Source: Saccharibacillus endophyticus
GTDB lineage: Bacteria > Bacillota > Bacilli > Paenibacillales > Paenibacillaceae
NCBI RefSeq assembly: GCF_013185185.1
Contig: NZ_JAAZWE010000003.1
Coordinates: 248,001 to 312,000 of the forward strand
DNA: 64,000 bases
Reading direction: 5' to 3'
This document shows positions 37,494 through 45,662 of the stretch, piece by piece. Both the position numbers and the translations under genes were made by a program. Position 1 is the stretch's first letter. Each line of letters begins with the position of its first letter. The notes under the pieces were generated by a model, which was given only the letters and a program-made list of their open reading frames with translations, did not search any database and was not told the origin of the DNA.

Positions 37494-38246
37494 TCAAGGC
37501 GTCACGATCTTCACTTGATGTTCTTCGGCGTATTTGACGTACTCTTCGCTCGGCGTGCTGTTCGTGACCAGCACGTCGATATCGCTGAGCGAACAGTAGG
37601 TCGTCAGCGCGTACTTGTCGAATTTGCTGTCGTCGATCAAAAGAAACACGTTCAAGCTTTTTTGCACAACGGTGCTTTTGATATCCGTTTCCAGCGGCGA
37701 GGAGTTGGTCACGCCGTTGGTCAGCGAGACGCCAGTGGAAGCGACAAATGCTTTGTTGATATTGTATTTTTTCAGCAGCTCGATGCTTTGAAATCCGACG
37801 AAAGAGTCGGTTTTGCGCTCGAACATGCCTCCCGTCGAAAAGATGCTCAGTCCCGGATACGGCTTGGCCTGATGGATGAAGTCGAAGTTGTTGGTTACGA
37901 CCGTGATTTGTTTTTGGCTGATAAAAGGGAGCATTTCGATCGTCGTCGTGCCGGAGTCGATGAAGATGACGTCTCCCTCTTCCACATGCTGCGCCGCAAG
38001 GCGGCCGATTTCCTGCTTTTTGGTCAAGTTGCGGTCTTTGCGTTCGTCGAAAACGACCAGCGTGGAATGGTTGACCGATACGCCGCCGTATACTTTGCGA
38101 AACACGCCGGAATCGACCAGGTCTTTCACGTCGCGGCGAATGGTATTCATCGACACGTCGAAGTGCCGAACCAGCTCTTCCAGCGAGACGGACTCGTGTT
38201 CGAACACGTATTCTTTCAATTGATTGATACGTTGGGATTTAATCAT
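37494..38246 (-). CDS. Second DeoR-family regulator next to iolABCD
   Basis: 250 residues from the ATG at 38246, preceded by AGGAGA. An in-frame extension to 38288 has no ribosome binding site. It has the winged helix VSLEELVRHFDVSMNTIRRDVKDLV and a DeoR sensor with FIDSGTTTIEML and LIDDSKFDKYA. It is clearly paralogous to IolR (similar layout: FVG followed by KYNINKAFVASTGVSL in both). It is convergent with iolD and divergent from the LRR pair. Whether it acts on the iol operon, itself or the LRR genes cannot be told. Confidence 0.88.
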   Translation of the reverse strand: MIKSQRINQLKEYVFEHESVSLEELVRHFDVSMNTIRRDVKDLVDSGVFRKVYGGVSVNHSTLVVFDERKDRNLTKKQEIGRLAAQHVEEGDVIFIDSGTTTIEMLPFISQKQITVVTNNFDFIHQAKPYPGLSIFSTGGMFERKTDSFVGFQSIELLKKYNINKAFVASTGVSLTNGVTNSSPLETDIKSTVVQKSLNVFLLIDDSKFDKYALTTYCSLSDIDVLVTNSTPSEEYVKYAEEHQVKIVTP

Positions 38247-38279
38247 TGATGATTCTCCTAAGCACGAAATTTGTGAAGT

Positions 38280-38289
38280 GTTGATCAAC
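38280..38289. promoter_or_regulatory. Palindrome upstream of the second DeoR gene
   Basis: GTTGATCAAC is a perfect 10-bp palindrome 34 bp before the DeoR start, inside the wider partly symmetric GAAGTGTTGATCAACTTC. A plausible autoregulatory operator related in sequence to the TGATCAA core of IolR-like boxes. Confidence 0.4.
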
Positions 38290-38382
38290 TTCTTTGTTTC
38301 TTATTCTATATGTAAATCATTCAAACCAAAAGGAAAACGAAATCTTCGTTTCTACCGTTCTTTTTTCAAAGGGGGAATCGAC

Positions 38383-39495
38383 GTGCATATGTTGATTTAT
38401 AATGATCCGTCCGGCGAAGCTTACCGTAAACTGATCGACTACATGACGGCTCGCACCGTCACGTTTTCGCTGAAAGGTCCTCGCATACGAAGATTTCCGG
38501 AGCCGGACGAGCCGCCGATCCCGGAATGGCCGCTGCTCGAAGAGATCCGGCCTTACTTCGTCGAGGAGCGGGTGGAGCCTTGCGAGTATGGCCACGATGA
38601 TGAGCACGGCGTTTATCGCGACTATTCGTATGATGATATCTTTTGGCATTATCGCTGCTGCGCGGAGACGGCGGATTTTTTGAAAAAGACGACCAATCAT
38701 CTGTTCGGTTGGAATCATCCGGCGCTGCCGGAAGATTTGTGCTTTTGGAACGAGAAGCGAATGTATGTGATGGGCGCGACTTCGCATGAAGATATCGCCA
38801 CGATCCATACCGTTCCCGGGGAGGTCGAGAAGCTGTATCATGAAATCCCGGGCGTTTTTATTATCGAATACAGTGCTTTCCGAGATCCGCTTCATATGTT
38901 GGAACTGACCCGCCATCATCGGCATGACCGATTGGAGCTAATGGGGCCGGGAGCCGCTGAAGCGCTGGGTCGGGTCGATGAACTTCCGTGGCTCCGCGTG
39001 CTGGAAGTACATGACGAGACTTTGGAAAAGCTGCCGGAAAGTTTGTTCGCGGTAGAGAAATTAAGATATTTAACGTTATGCACACGAAACTTGCATAGCC
39101 TTCCTGCGAATATCGCCCGTTTGCAAAATCTGCGTTCTCTCGAAATTACCAATGTTCCCTTGCTCCCGGAGGGTGTTGCCCACACTCAAAAATCCACGGC
39201 AGGCTCGAAAGATTGGAAACTGCTGCCGAAAGAACAATTGGCGTTGACGTCGCTGCCGCCGGAGATCGGTCTGTTGAAAAGGCTGCGTTCGTTGACGATC
39301 AACTATACGGGACTGCGGGAACTTCCCGAATCTTTCGCGGGACTTCGTAATCTGCGCAGGCTGGACCTGTCGGACAATTTGCTGGAAAACGAGAATCCCG
39401 ATATATTAAAAAAGTTACCGAAGTTGAAGTCTGCATATACGGCGCGCGACAGCGGAAGTTATAGCGGTCCGCACAGTCAGGGGTATTTCGAATGA
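38383..39495 (+). CDS. Leucine-rich-repeat protein with unrecognised N-terminal domain (LRR-A)
   Basis: 370 residues from a GTG at 38383, with GGGGGA eight bases upstream (the ATG at 38389 is possible). The N-terminal domain of about 190 residues starts YNDPSGEAYRKLIDYM and has a CC pair (HYRCCAETADFLKK) and LPEDLCFW. Residues about 205-345 carry roughly six 23-residue repeats of the type L-x-x-LP-x-x-I-x-x-L-x-x-L-x-x-L, e.g. LTSLPPEIGLLKRLRSLTI. No signal peptide, so cytosolic. Its stop overlaps the start of a paralogue. Function unknown, and LRRs suggest protein binding. Confidence 0.8.
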   Translation: MHMLIYNDPSGEAYRKLIDYMTARTVTFSLKGPRIRRFPEPDEPPIPEWPLLEEIRPYFVEERVEPCEYGHDDEHGVYRDYSYDDIFWHYRCCAETADFLKKTTNHLFGWNHPALPEDLCFWNEKRMYVMGATSHEDIATIHTVPGEVEKLYHEIPGVFIIEYSAFRDPLHMLELTRHHRHDRLELMGPGAAEALGRVDELPWLRVLEVHDETLEKLPESLFAVEKLRYLTLCTRNLHSLPANIARLQNLRSLEITNVPLLPEGVAHTQKSTAGSKDWKLLPKEQLALTSLPPEIGLLKRLRSLTINYTGLRELPESFAGLRNLRRLDLSDNLLENENPDILKKLPKLKSAYTARDSGSYSGPHSQGYFE

Positions 39496-40520
39496 ACATT
39501 TACAACAACCCTTCGGGGGATGCTTATTATCGGTTGATCGATTACGCGATGGCCCATTGCGAGACGTTTTCGTTTATGGATACCCGACCGCCGGGAGGAG
39601 ACGAATACGATATACCGCCGGATTTTCCGCTGCCGATCGCGGAAGAGTTGAATCCTTATATCATTTGGGAAAAAAGGACGGAGACAGGCATCGGAACCGA
39701 AGATCGTTTCTATTCCTTTGATCAAACGACTTACGTATGCCTATGCTGTCCGCAAGCCGCGACGATCGTCAAAAAATATGCGGACAATCTGCTTGGCTGG
39801 CTTGGCAAGGATATGGCCGAGGATCTTTGTTTCCAAACGGCCGACGGCGAAGACTGGCTCTGGACGGTGACGCACGAACAATACCGCGAGCTGCGAGTAA
39901 CGCCGCAAGAAGCCGAAGCATTAAAAGAACCGCTGCGCGGAACCATGCTGACAGATCGGCACAATCCGCTGCCGCCCGAAAAGCTGTTCGAGCTGGCGAA
40001 GTATCACGAGTCGGATCGGTTTGTGTATACGGGATCGGGCAGCATGCAGGTGCTGCCTCGTTTGCACGAAATCCCCAGCTTGCGCATCATCGACCTGTTC
40101 GACGCGCATATCACCGAGCTGCCGGACAGTCTGTTCGATCTGCCGCAGCTGGAGGAATTGAAGATTTGGACAGGGAACCTGCACGGCATTCCGGCTTCGA
40201 TCGGGCGGGCGAAAAGCTTGAAGCATATTACGATCTATAACGGATCTCACCCGGAACCGGGTAACGAACCGGAATGGAAAGCTCCTTCGAAAGAAGAGTT
40301 GAAGCTGACGACCCTGCCGCCGGAGATCGGACAGTTGGAACAGCTTCGGACGCTTGACCTTACCTGCACCGGACTGACGGATCTGCCGGACGAGCTTGCC
40401 AATTTGCGACAGCTCGAGTATTTGGTTTTGGCCAATCATCGCATGGAGCAGAAACCGTCCGTGTTGAAAAAATTAAGGCAGGCCAAAAACATCACGTTCT
40501 GCCGGGACGGATTTTTCTGA
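39492..40520 (+). CDS. Leucine-rich-repeat protein, paralogue of the preceding gene (LRR-B)
   Basis: 342 residues, overlapping LRR-A by 4 bp (ATGA). The N-terminal domain parallels LRR-A: YNNPSGDAYYRLIDYA, TFSF, a CC pair (CLCCPQAATIVKKYADNLLGWL) and AEDLCF. Residues about 180-325 contain LRRs such as LTTLPPEIGQLEQLRTLDL and LTDLPDELANLRQLEYLVL. Sequence identity between the pair is moderate, so the duplication is not recent. Coupled translation suggests they act as a heteromeric pair. I do not recognise the N-terminal domain. Confidence 0.8.
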   Translation: MNIYNNPSGDAYYRLIDYAMAHCETFSFMDTRPPGGDEYDIPPDFPLPIAEELNPYIIWEKRTETGIGTEDRFYSFDQTTYVCLCCPQAATIVKKYADNLLGWLGKDMAEDLCFQTADGEDWLWTVTHEQYRELRVTPQEAEALKEPLRGTMLTDRHNPLPPEKLFELAKYHESDRFVYTGSGSMQVLPRLHEIPSLRIIDLFDAHITELPDSLFDLPQLEELKIWTGNLHGIPASIGRAKSLKHITIYNGSHPEPGNEPEWKAPSKEELKLTTLPPEIGQLEQLRTLDLTCTGLTDLPDELANLRQLEYLVLANHRMEQKPSVLKKLRQAKNITFCRDGFF

Positions 40521-40562
40521 AATTTCGCCATGAAGGCAAACATGCACCAAAGGAGCCGACCT

Positions 40563-40968
40563 ATGGAATTTTCGCTGAACAAACTGCTGCGCGTTCAGTA
40601 CATCCGATCTCAGGAAGAAATGATTGCCGAATACGGAGGAACCCGTATGTCGGATGGTCGCCGAAGACGGGAGCCGTGCGTACGAACGACGCTTCCGCGA
40701 GGAATTCGGCGACCTGCTGCAAGCGCGGTTGATGCCGGGGCAAGCGAACCTGAAGGGGTACGACGAAATGTACCGCGCTTATACGCATGCCCGGCCTTAT
40801 TTGTTCGACGTGCGCATCTTCGACGAACGTCTTCGGACCGCGGCTTTTCGCGTGCTGGAACGTTTGCGGGCGGCAAAGCATGATCAAAACGACGAAGCGG
40901 AGCGCGTAATATGGAAAAAAGAGAAAAGCTGGAGCGAAACCAGATCGCGGTGTATGCGGCGGCGCTGA
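40563..40968 (+). pseudogene. Frameshifted hypothetical gene
   Basis: A strong site (AAAGGAG) and ATG at 40563 start MEFSLNKLLRVQYIRSQEEM, but this frame becomes Arg-rich and implausible after about 40645. A second frame (40624-40968) reads a coding-like sequence: VAEDGSRAYERRFREEFGDLLQ, then ARPYLFDVRIFDERLRTAAFRVLERLRAAKHDQ. A shift of one base near 40640-40655 would join them. The second frame also overlaps the next gene by 58 bp, so its natural end may be lost too. I recognise no family. Confidence 0.5.
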
Positions 40969-41960
40969 TTGTCGGGATCGCGGCAGGTCTGCTCAGCGAA
41001 CCGTTCGGAAAAGGGATCGAAGCTTGGATTTCTCCGCTGCTTGCCGTGCTGCTCTACGGGATGTTCACGATGATCCCGTTTTTGGAACTGCGTCGGGCGC
41101 TGGCGAACGGACGGTTTATCGCCGCGCTGCTGCTGACGAATTTCGTCTTCGTTCCTTCGGTCGTATGGGGGCTGTTGAAGCTGTTCCCGCAGCCGGAAGC
41201 CGTTACGGTCGGCGTATGCCTCGTGCTGCTGACGCCCTGCATCGATTACGTAATCGTGTTCGCCGCGATGGGAAAAGGCGACGGGAAATCGATGGCCGCG
41301 GCGACGCCCGTGCTGTTTATCGCGCAGATCATCATGCTGCCGATCTATTTGCGTCTGTTCGCGGGCGGACAAGCGGCGGCTTTGATGGAGGTCGGTCCTT
41401 TCGTCGAAGCTTTCTTGACGCTGATCGCGCTTCCGCTGGCCGCAGCGGTGCTGACGCAGCTTTGGGCCAAGACCGGGGCCGCGCATGTCGGCGCCGGCCA
41501 GGCCGGCGCAAGCGAATCCGCAGCGCGGCAAAGCGGCAGCGCCAATATCGGAACCCGCGTGCTGGAAGCGGCTGCTTGGATTCCGGTGCCTTTGATGGCC
41601 TTGGTGCTGATCGCCGTCTCGGCATCGCAGATCGGCCGGATCGCAAGCGACCCGCTGCCGGTCCTGCGCGTGCTGCCGATCTATGTGCTGTTCCTGCTGT
41701 TGATGCCGCCGCTGGCGCGGCTCGCGGGACGGCTGCTGCGTCTGGACGCCGGACACGGCCGCGCGCTGATATTCAGTTCGTTCACCCGGAACTCGCTGGT
41801 CGTGCTGCCGCTGGCGCTTGCGCTTCCCGGCGAAGCGGCGGACGTCGCCGCCGCGGTGATCGTCGCGCAGACGCTGACCGAGTTGGTCGGCGAACTCGCT
41901 TATGTTCGGGCGGTGCCGAAGCTGTTATGGAGAGATAAGGGAAGGAGCGTCGACACATGA
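40911..41960 (+). CDS. BASS/ACR3-superfamily transporter (arsenic-resistance or bile-acid symporter type)
   Basis: 349 residues, about ten hydrophobic segments. The motif VLLTPCIDYVIVFAAMGKGDGKS (about 106-128) matches the conserved Pro-Cys region of ACR3/bile acid:sodium symporter proteins, and the C-terminal RALIFSSFTRNSLVVLPLALALP fits the second crossover helix. Substrate may be arsenite or an organic anion. No arsR or arsC neighbour supports arsenite. An Ala/Gly/Ser-rich loop near 195-215 is probably cytoplasmic. Start at 41960-overlap partner indicates an operon with the next gene. Confidence 0.75.
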   Translation: MEKREKLERNQIAVYAAALIVGIAAGLLSEPFGKGIEAWISPLLAVLLYGMFTMIPFLELRRALANGRFIAALLLTNFVFVPSVVWGLLKLFPQPEAVTVGVCLVLLTPCIDYVIVFAAMGKGDGKSMAAATPVLFIAQIIMLPIYLRLFAGGQAAALMEVGPFVEAFLTLIALPLAAAVLTQLWAKTGAAHVGAGQAGASESAARQSGSANIGTRVLEAAAWIPVPLMALVLIAVSASQIGRIASDPLPVLRVLPIYVLFLLLMPPLARLAGRLLRLDAGHGRALIFSSFTRNSLVVLPLALALPGEAADVAAAVIVAQTLTELVGELAYVRAVPKLLWRDKGRSVDT

Positions 41961-42577
41961 AATGGCGAGCGGAATGGAACCCGAAGCCGATATCGTCGTC
42001 CGAGCTGAAAGACATCGAGCAAGAAATTATGCGAATCGAAGAAAAATTGGCGAACGCAGAAACGGAAGCTGCCGAAGAAAGCGTACGGGCGTTCAACGCG
42101 ATCCGCGGGCGAAACGAGCCTGTTTCAGTTTTCCGGGATTACGGCGGCGCCATGTCGCGGACGGAACTTGCGCTTCGGATGTCGCAGCCGGAGCCTGTTC
42201 GCAGCGAAAACGTCACCCGTGCGGAGTTGATCGAGCTGATTCGCCGGGTTCAAGACCCGGAATACGCGGCAGATGCGCTAATCGATCGAGAAGCGGAAAA
42301 AGCGGAGGTGTCCGGATTTGCAGGCGGTTCGGGCGAAAACGAGGCCGATTTGGCGCAGGTTTCGGCGGAAGACCGGACGGCGTTCCTGCAGGAGTTTTAT
42401 CTGGAACGGCTGACCGCAAACGTCTGCATGCCGGACGTATCCGATCTGATCTTCTGGGGCGATCTGGAGGCGGAAGAGATCGCGGACCGGGTGCTCGCTT
42501 ATGCGCCGACCGAGCTGCCGCCTTCGCATGGAAGATCAGCAATGCGGAACAGGATCGGCATTCCGCAAGGCCGTTAA
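41957..42577 (+). CDS. Hypothetical protein coupled to the transporter
   Basis: 206 residues, acidic and mostly helical, with a coiled-coil-like stretch (SSELKDIEQEIMRIEEKLANAETEAAEES, about 14-42). No membrane segment and no motif I recognise. The ATG overlaps the transporter stop by 4 bp, with GGAAGGAG upstream, so it is in the same operon and may be an accessory protein. A terminator follows directly. Confidence 0.7.
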   Translation: MKWRAEWNPKPISSSELKDIEQEIMRIEEKLANAETEAAEESVRAFNAIRGRNEPVSVFRDYGGAMSRTELALRMSQPEPVRSENVTRAELIELIRRVQDPEYAADALIDREAEKAEVSGFAGGSGENEADLAQVSAEDRTAFLQEFYLERLTANVCMPDVSDLIFWGDLEAEEIADRVLAYAPTELPPSHGRSAMRNRIGIPQGR

Positions 42578-42587
42578 TCTTCATAAC

Positions 42588-42614
42588 AAAAGCCGCTTTT
42601 CGCAAGCGGCTTTT
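42588..42614 (+). terminator. Terminator after the transporter operon
   Basis: AAAAGCCGCTT pairs with AAGCGGCTTTT around TTCGC. The flanks are A/T-rich, so it may act in both directions. Confidence 0.85.
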
Positions 42615-42680
42615 CTCTGTTGCTTTCAGATGTTGTTACAGCGAACCTTGTTTATCGCGGATCGCCGGAAATCAAAGGTT

Positions 42681-43202
42681 TTATCCGCCGTTGCCGCCCG
42701 CCTCGTGCCGATAGCGTTCCAGATCGATCCGGCCGCCGAGTCCGAACTCCACGCCTTCGGCTCGAAGCCGTTCCTGCTGCTCGCCCCCGCCGCCGTTTTC
42801 GTCCAACGCGATCTCGCCGCGGATATTGACGACCCGGTGCCAGGGCAGCCCGTATTTTCGGCTCATGGAATGCAGGATGCGCACGACCTGCCTCGCGCCG
42901 CGCGGACTTCCGGCGGCAGCCGCGACTTGCCCGTAGCTCATGACGCGGCCCGGCGGAATTTCGCGGATCGTCTCGACCACGGCCCGGGTGAACGGAGCCA
43001 GGGACGAGAGTTCTTTTTCCGGATCGAAGCTGCTCGCCGCCGATTCGGTTTCGTCGCCGATTTCCGAATCGGCTTCGATCGCTTCGGGATTTGCCGCAGG
43101 ATTTTCGCGCGGGGACTTCGTTCGGGCGTCCGCTTCGGCCGCCGCCAAGTCTTTCAAAAACTCCGCGTCGAATTCGGCGCGGAGGCGTTCTTCTTCGTTC
43201 AT
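42681..43202 (-). CDS. atl: Alkyltransferase-like (Atl, MGMT-family) DNA-damage protein
   Basis: 173 residues from the ATG at 43202 with AAAGGA upstream. A much longer frame to 44330 is a shadow. The C-terminal 100 residues are an MGMT domain with VETIREIPPGRVMSYGQVA and GARQVVRILHSMSRKYGLPWHRVVN. Trp (about 121) replaces the alkyl-accepting Cys of PCHR, the hallmark of Atl proteins, which bind O6-alkylguanine and hand it to nucleotide-excision repair. The N-terminal 75-residue acidic extension is unusual, since Atl proteins are typically about 100 residues. Confidence 0.88.
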   Translation of the reverse strand: MNEEERLRAEFDAEFLKDLAAAEADARTKSPRENPAANPEAIEADSEIGDETESAASSFDPEKELSSLAPFTRAVVETIREIPPGRVMSYGQVAAAAGSPRGARQVVRILHSMSRKYGLPWHRVVNIRGEIALDENGGGGEQQERLRAEGVEFGLGGRIDLERYRHEAGGNGG

Positions 43203-43246
43203 GCCGTCGGTTCCTTTCTTCGTCGGCGGATCGGATGCGGTCCCGC

Positions 43247-43606
43247 TCAGTCTTTCGCGATCCGTTCGTTGACCTGCTGTTCGATCCGTTCGAAAGTGAT
43301 ATCCCAATGGGAAGCGTGCCACAGCGTCTGCCCGTCCCGGATCAGCAGCGCTTGCGGCGATTCGTGTTTGATGCCGAGCTTCGCTTCGATATCGTTCGAG
43401 ACGGGGCGCGATTCGATCACTTTGACCAGCGCGCAAACGATGGGTCGTTTCGGTTTGCGGGTGTAGACCTTGAATTCCTTGAACGCGGCGCCGCTGATCG
43501 GACAAGCGGTGCTGTGCTTGAGCAGCAGTACCGCGCGTTCGCCCGATTGCTCGAGCAGCGTCTCCCACTGTTCGATCGATTCGATTTCCTGATAGTTCGG
43601 TTTCAT
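43247..43606 (-). CDS. ytxJ: Bacillithiol-system redox protein YtxJ (DUF2847, thioredoxin-like)
   Basis: 119 residues. The motif LLKHSTACPISGAAFKEFK places the single redox Cys at 35, and IESRPVSNDIEAKLGIKHESPQALLI contains the family cis-Pro region. YtxJ-type (BrxC-like) proteins are bacillithiol-linked monothiol oxidoreductases in the cytosol, supporting assignment to Bacilli. GGAGCT precedes the ATG. It is followed 44 bp later by atl, probably on the same transcript. Confidence 0.92.
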   Translation of the reverse strand: MKPNYQEIESIEQWETLLEQSGERAVLLLKHSTACPISGAAFKEFKVYTRKPKRPIVCALVKVIESRPVSNDIEAKLGIKHESPQALLIRDGQTLWHASHWDITFERIEQQVNERIAKD

Positions 43607-43824
43607 GGCGTAAAGCTCCTCTCGGTGATAAGCGGCAGCGCACGGGATTCGGACGCTTGCGATCGGCCTCGGCCGGCGCGGGCGCCGTTAAGGCACGGAC
43701 TGCTTTCATTATACCCGTTTTGCGCGCAAGACGAATAACGCCCGGAAGAGCGGCCGCGAAAGGCCGATTCGGTTCTTTTTGAGGAAAAGTGTTTTCCGGC
43801 GCCATGCGCGGGCCGAACGGATGG

Positions 43825-43830
43825 TATGAT
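43825..43830 (+). promoter_or_regulatory. Candidate -10 for the SLH-like gene
   Basis: TATGAT lies 84 bp before the start at 43914. No convincing -35 is present. The rest of the 307-bp gap 43607-43913 shows only a small CGGCC/GGCCG hairpin at 43751-43766. Confidence 0.3.
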
Positions 43831-43913
43831 AGGGGCAGACGTCGAATCGGCCTGACGAAGCGCCATGCACGTAAACGGGCCGTGACCGAATATTCGCCGG
43901 GGAGGAAATCATC

Positions 43914-44801
43914 ATGGGAAATACGATTCGGATGCGCGTTTTGACCGCGTCGGTCGCGGCAGGCCTGCTGCTGGGCGCGACGCCGACGCATGCTTTTTCG
44001 GATATCGCGGACGCCGATCAGGCGGCCATCGTCAAATCGCTTCAGGACAAAGGACTGATTCAGGGCGTCAGCGCCGACAAATTCGCGCCGAACAACAAGC
44101 TGACGAACGCGCAGGCCGTGCAGTTGATCGTGGATTCGATCGGGCTCGATTCGGCCAAAAAGAAATCGGACGCGCCGCCTTGGTTTTTTTCGGTTCCGCG
44201 AAACGCTTGGTACACGCCCGCATTGAAAACCGCGCTCGAGCGGGGCGTCGTCATCGACGGGACTTGGAACTCGAACGCCAACCCGACGCGTCAGCAGTTT
44301 GCCAAGTTGCTGTATCTGGGACTGCTGCAAAAAGGCAATTACGCCAACGTGAAAAAGTATACTTCGATCGCCGACGCGAAGCAGATATCCGCCAAAAACC
44401 GGGTCGCGGTCGAGTATCTGCTGCTCACCAAGATCGCGTCGCTAGACAAAAGCAAAAACTTTCGGCCGACTGCGGCGATTACCCGAATGGAAGCCGCCGA
44501 GATGATCTATTACGCCGAGCGGATGGTCAACAAAAGCTACGCTTCCTCCGGCACCGCTACGGTCATTTACAAGGTGGAGAACGTTGACGCGCAATTCAAC
44601 AAAGTAACGCTTACCCGCACGAATCTGCCGGGCAGCGGTTACGGGCTGAAGATTCAAAGCGTCGAATTCGTGTCGGACACGGAAGCCGTGATCACGTACA
44701 TGCCGACGAACCCGCCGTCCGGCGGTTCGGGAACCGCGTATCCGGCCAGCGCGGTCGCGTACGTGCCGACCGTTTACGATATTACGGTGAAAGCGCAGTA
44801 A
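43914..44801 (+). CDS. Secreted S-layer-homology-like protein
   Basis: 295 residues with a signal peptide (cleavage after THA, about 27). The mature start AFSDIADADQAAIVKSLQDKGLIQG and the APNNKLTNAQAVQLIVDSIGL segment follow the SLH pattern (F-x-D, G-I/L-x-G, P-x-x-x-x-T/R-x-x-x). Two further diverged repeats extend to about residue 205. The C-terminal 90 residues are beta-rich without motif. Likely cell-wall associated. GGGGAGG precedes the ATG. Confidence 0.8.
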   Translation: MGNTIRMRVLTASVAAGLLLGATPTHAFSDIADADQAAIVKSLQDKGLIQGVSADKFAPNNKLTNAQAVQLIVDSIGLDSAKKKSDAPPWFFSVPRNAWYTPALKTALERGVVIDGTWNSNANPTRQQFAKLLYLGLLQKGNYANVKKYTSIADAKQISAKNRVAVEYLLLTKIASLDKSKNFRPTAAITRMEAAEMIYYAERMVNKSYASSGTATVIYKVENVDAQFNKVTLTRTNLPGSGYGLKIQSVEFVSDTEAVITYMPTNPPSGGSGTAYPASAVAYVPTVYDITVKAQ

Positions 44802-44883
44802 AAGAATCGCGCGTTAGTTTTTTCGCAAGCTGGTTCGGCATCGGCTAAAAACAAGCAGCGAGTCCCGTTCAGGAGGAGAAAAT

Positions 44884-45267
44884 TTGCGTATTTACGATTT
44901 CGGCAAAGATCAAGGGAAAGCAGTCGAACGTTTCGGCAGCGAACGGTTGACCGTTACCGGATTGCTCGGAGACTCCGGAAACGTTCATCTGATCTGCATG
45001 CATATCGGTTCCGCCGGCACGGTGGGACGGCACGATGCCGTCTCGCAGCAGCTGTTCATGGTCGTATCCGGCGAAGGATGGGTGAGCGGAGCGGACGGCG
45101 AACGGATCCCGATTCGCGCCGGACAAGCCGCTTTTTGGGAAAACGGCGAATCTCACGCTTCCGGCAGCGACGGCGGCATGACGGTCATGGTCGCGGAAGG
45201 CGAGAAGCTCGATCTGCGTCTGCGAGAAGAGGTTCGGCCGACAGGCGTTCCGGGATCGCAGGACTGA
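44884..45267 (+). CDS. Cupin-domain protein
   Basis: 127 residues from a TTG with AGGAGGAG four bases upstream. The single cupin motifs are present but atypical: GTVGRHDAVSQQLFMVVSGEGWVSGADGERIPIRAGQAAFW, with the second motif ENGESHA. One His at the first motif and a Glu/His pair at the second could bind metal. Reaction unknown. Separate from its neighbours by 80 bp upstream and a terminator downstream. Confidence 0.85.
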   Translation: MRIYDFGKDQGKAVERFGSERLTVTGLLGDSGNVHLICMHIGSAGTVGRHDAVSQQLFMVVSGEGWVSGADGERIPIRAGQAAFWENGESHASGSDGGMTVMVAEGEKLDLRLREEVRPTGVPGSQD

Positions 45268-45450
45268 TGAATCGCGCGACAGAAAAGCGAACTTCGAAGG
45301 GCAAAGGAGAATCAGGATGCTTTGCCTCGGCTTGAAGGGCTTTTACGAAACGGAGCAGCCTCATTAGAGTGGCTTTAATGCGTTTTTGGAGTGCTTTTCG
45401 TATAGAGGGCAATGAAATGAAAAAAATGAATCTTACCGAAAACATTTGCA

Positions 45451-45487
45451 AAAAAGCTCGGAGAAAAACGTTCTCCGAGCTTTTTTT
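45451..45487. terminator. Strong terminator
   Basis: AAAAAGCTCGGAGAA pairs perfectly with TTCTCCGAGCTTTTT around AAACG and continues into T7. The preceding 45268-45450 shows no supported gene. Confidence 0.93.
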
Positions 45488-45548
45488 ATGCCTGGAAATG
45501 CCGGAATGAAGCGGGTTGGAGCCGATTATTTAAAATTGAAAATAATTC

Positions 45549-45578
45549 TTGACCTTTGTCTGTTTTTTCATATATAAT
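45549..45578 (+). promoter_or_regulatory. Promoter of the ABC-2-like permease / tetR operon
   Basis: TTGACC (45549-45554) and TATAAT (45573-45578) with an 18-bp spacer. The transcription start, near 45585, is just before the inverted repeat at 45590. Confidence 0.78.
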
Positions 45579-45589
45579 TCGAAAGCAAA

Positions 45590-45611
45590 GTTTAAAACAA
45601 GCGTTTTAAAC
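45590..45611. promoter_or_regulatory. Inverted-repeat operator, probably for TetR
   Basis: GTTTAAAAC and GTTTTAAAC are a perfect 9-bp inverted repeat with a 4-base centre, directly downstream of the -10. A TetR gene is next in the cluster, making this its most likely site. Confidence 0.72.
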
Positions 45612-45662
45612 GATAGTTTAACGGGTCGCGAGAAGCGCGGCCAAGAAAAGGAGAACAATCGA

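Noticed and set aside
38224..38382. N-terminal extension of the first LRR gene to 38224
   Set aside because: Reads through the promoter and operator region of the divergent DeoR gene, and GGGGGA sets the start at 38383.
42681..44330. 549-codon minus-strand frame covering atl and more
   Set aside because: The segment beyond 43202 runs antisense to the SLH-like gene and through ytxJ. Only the ATG at 43202 has a ribosome binding site.
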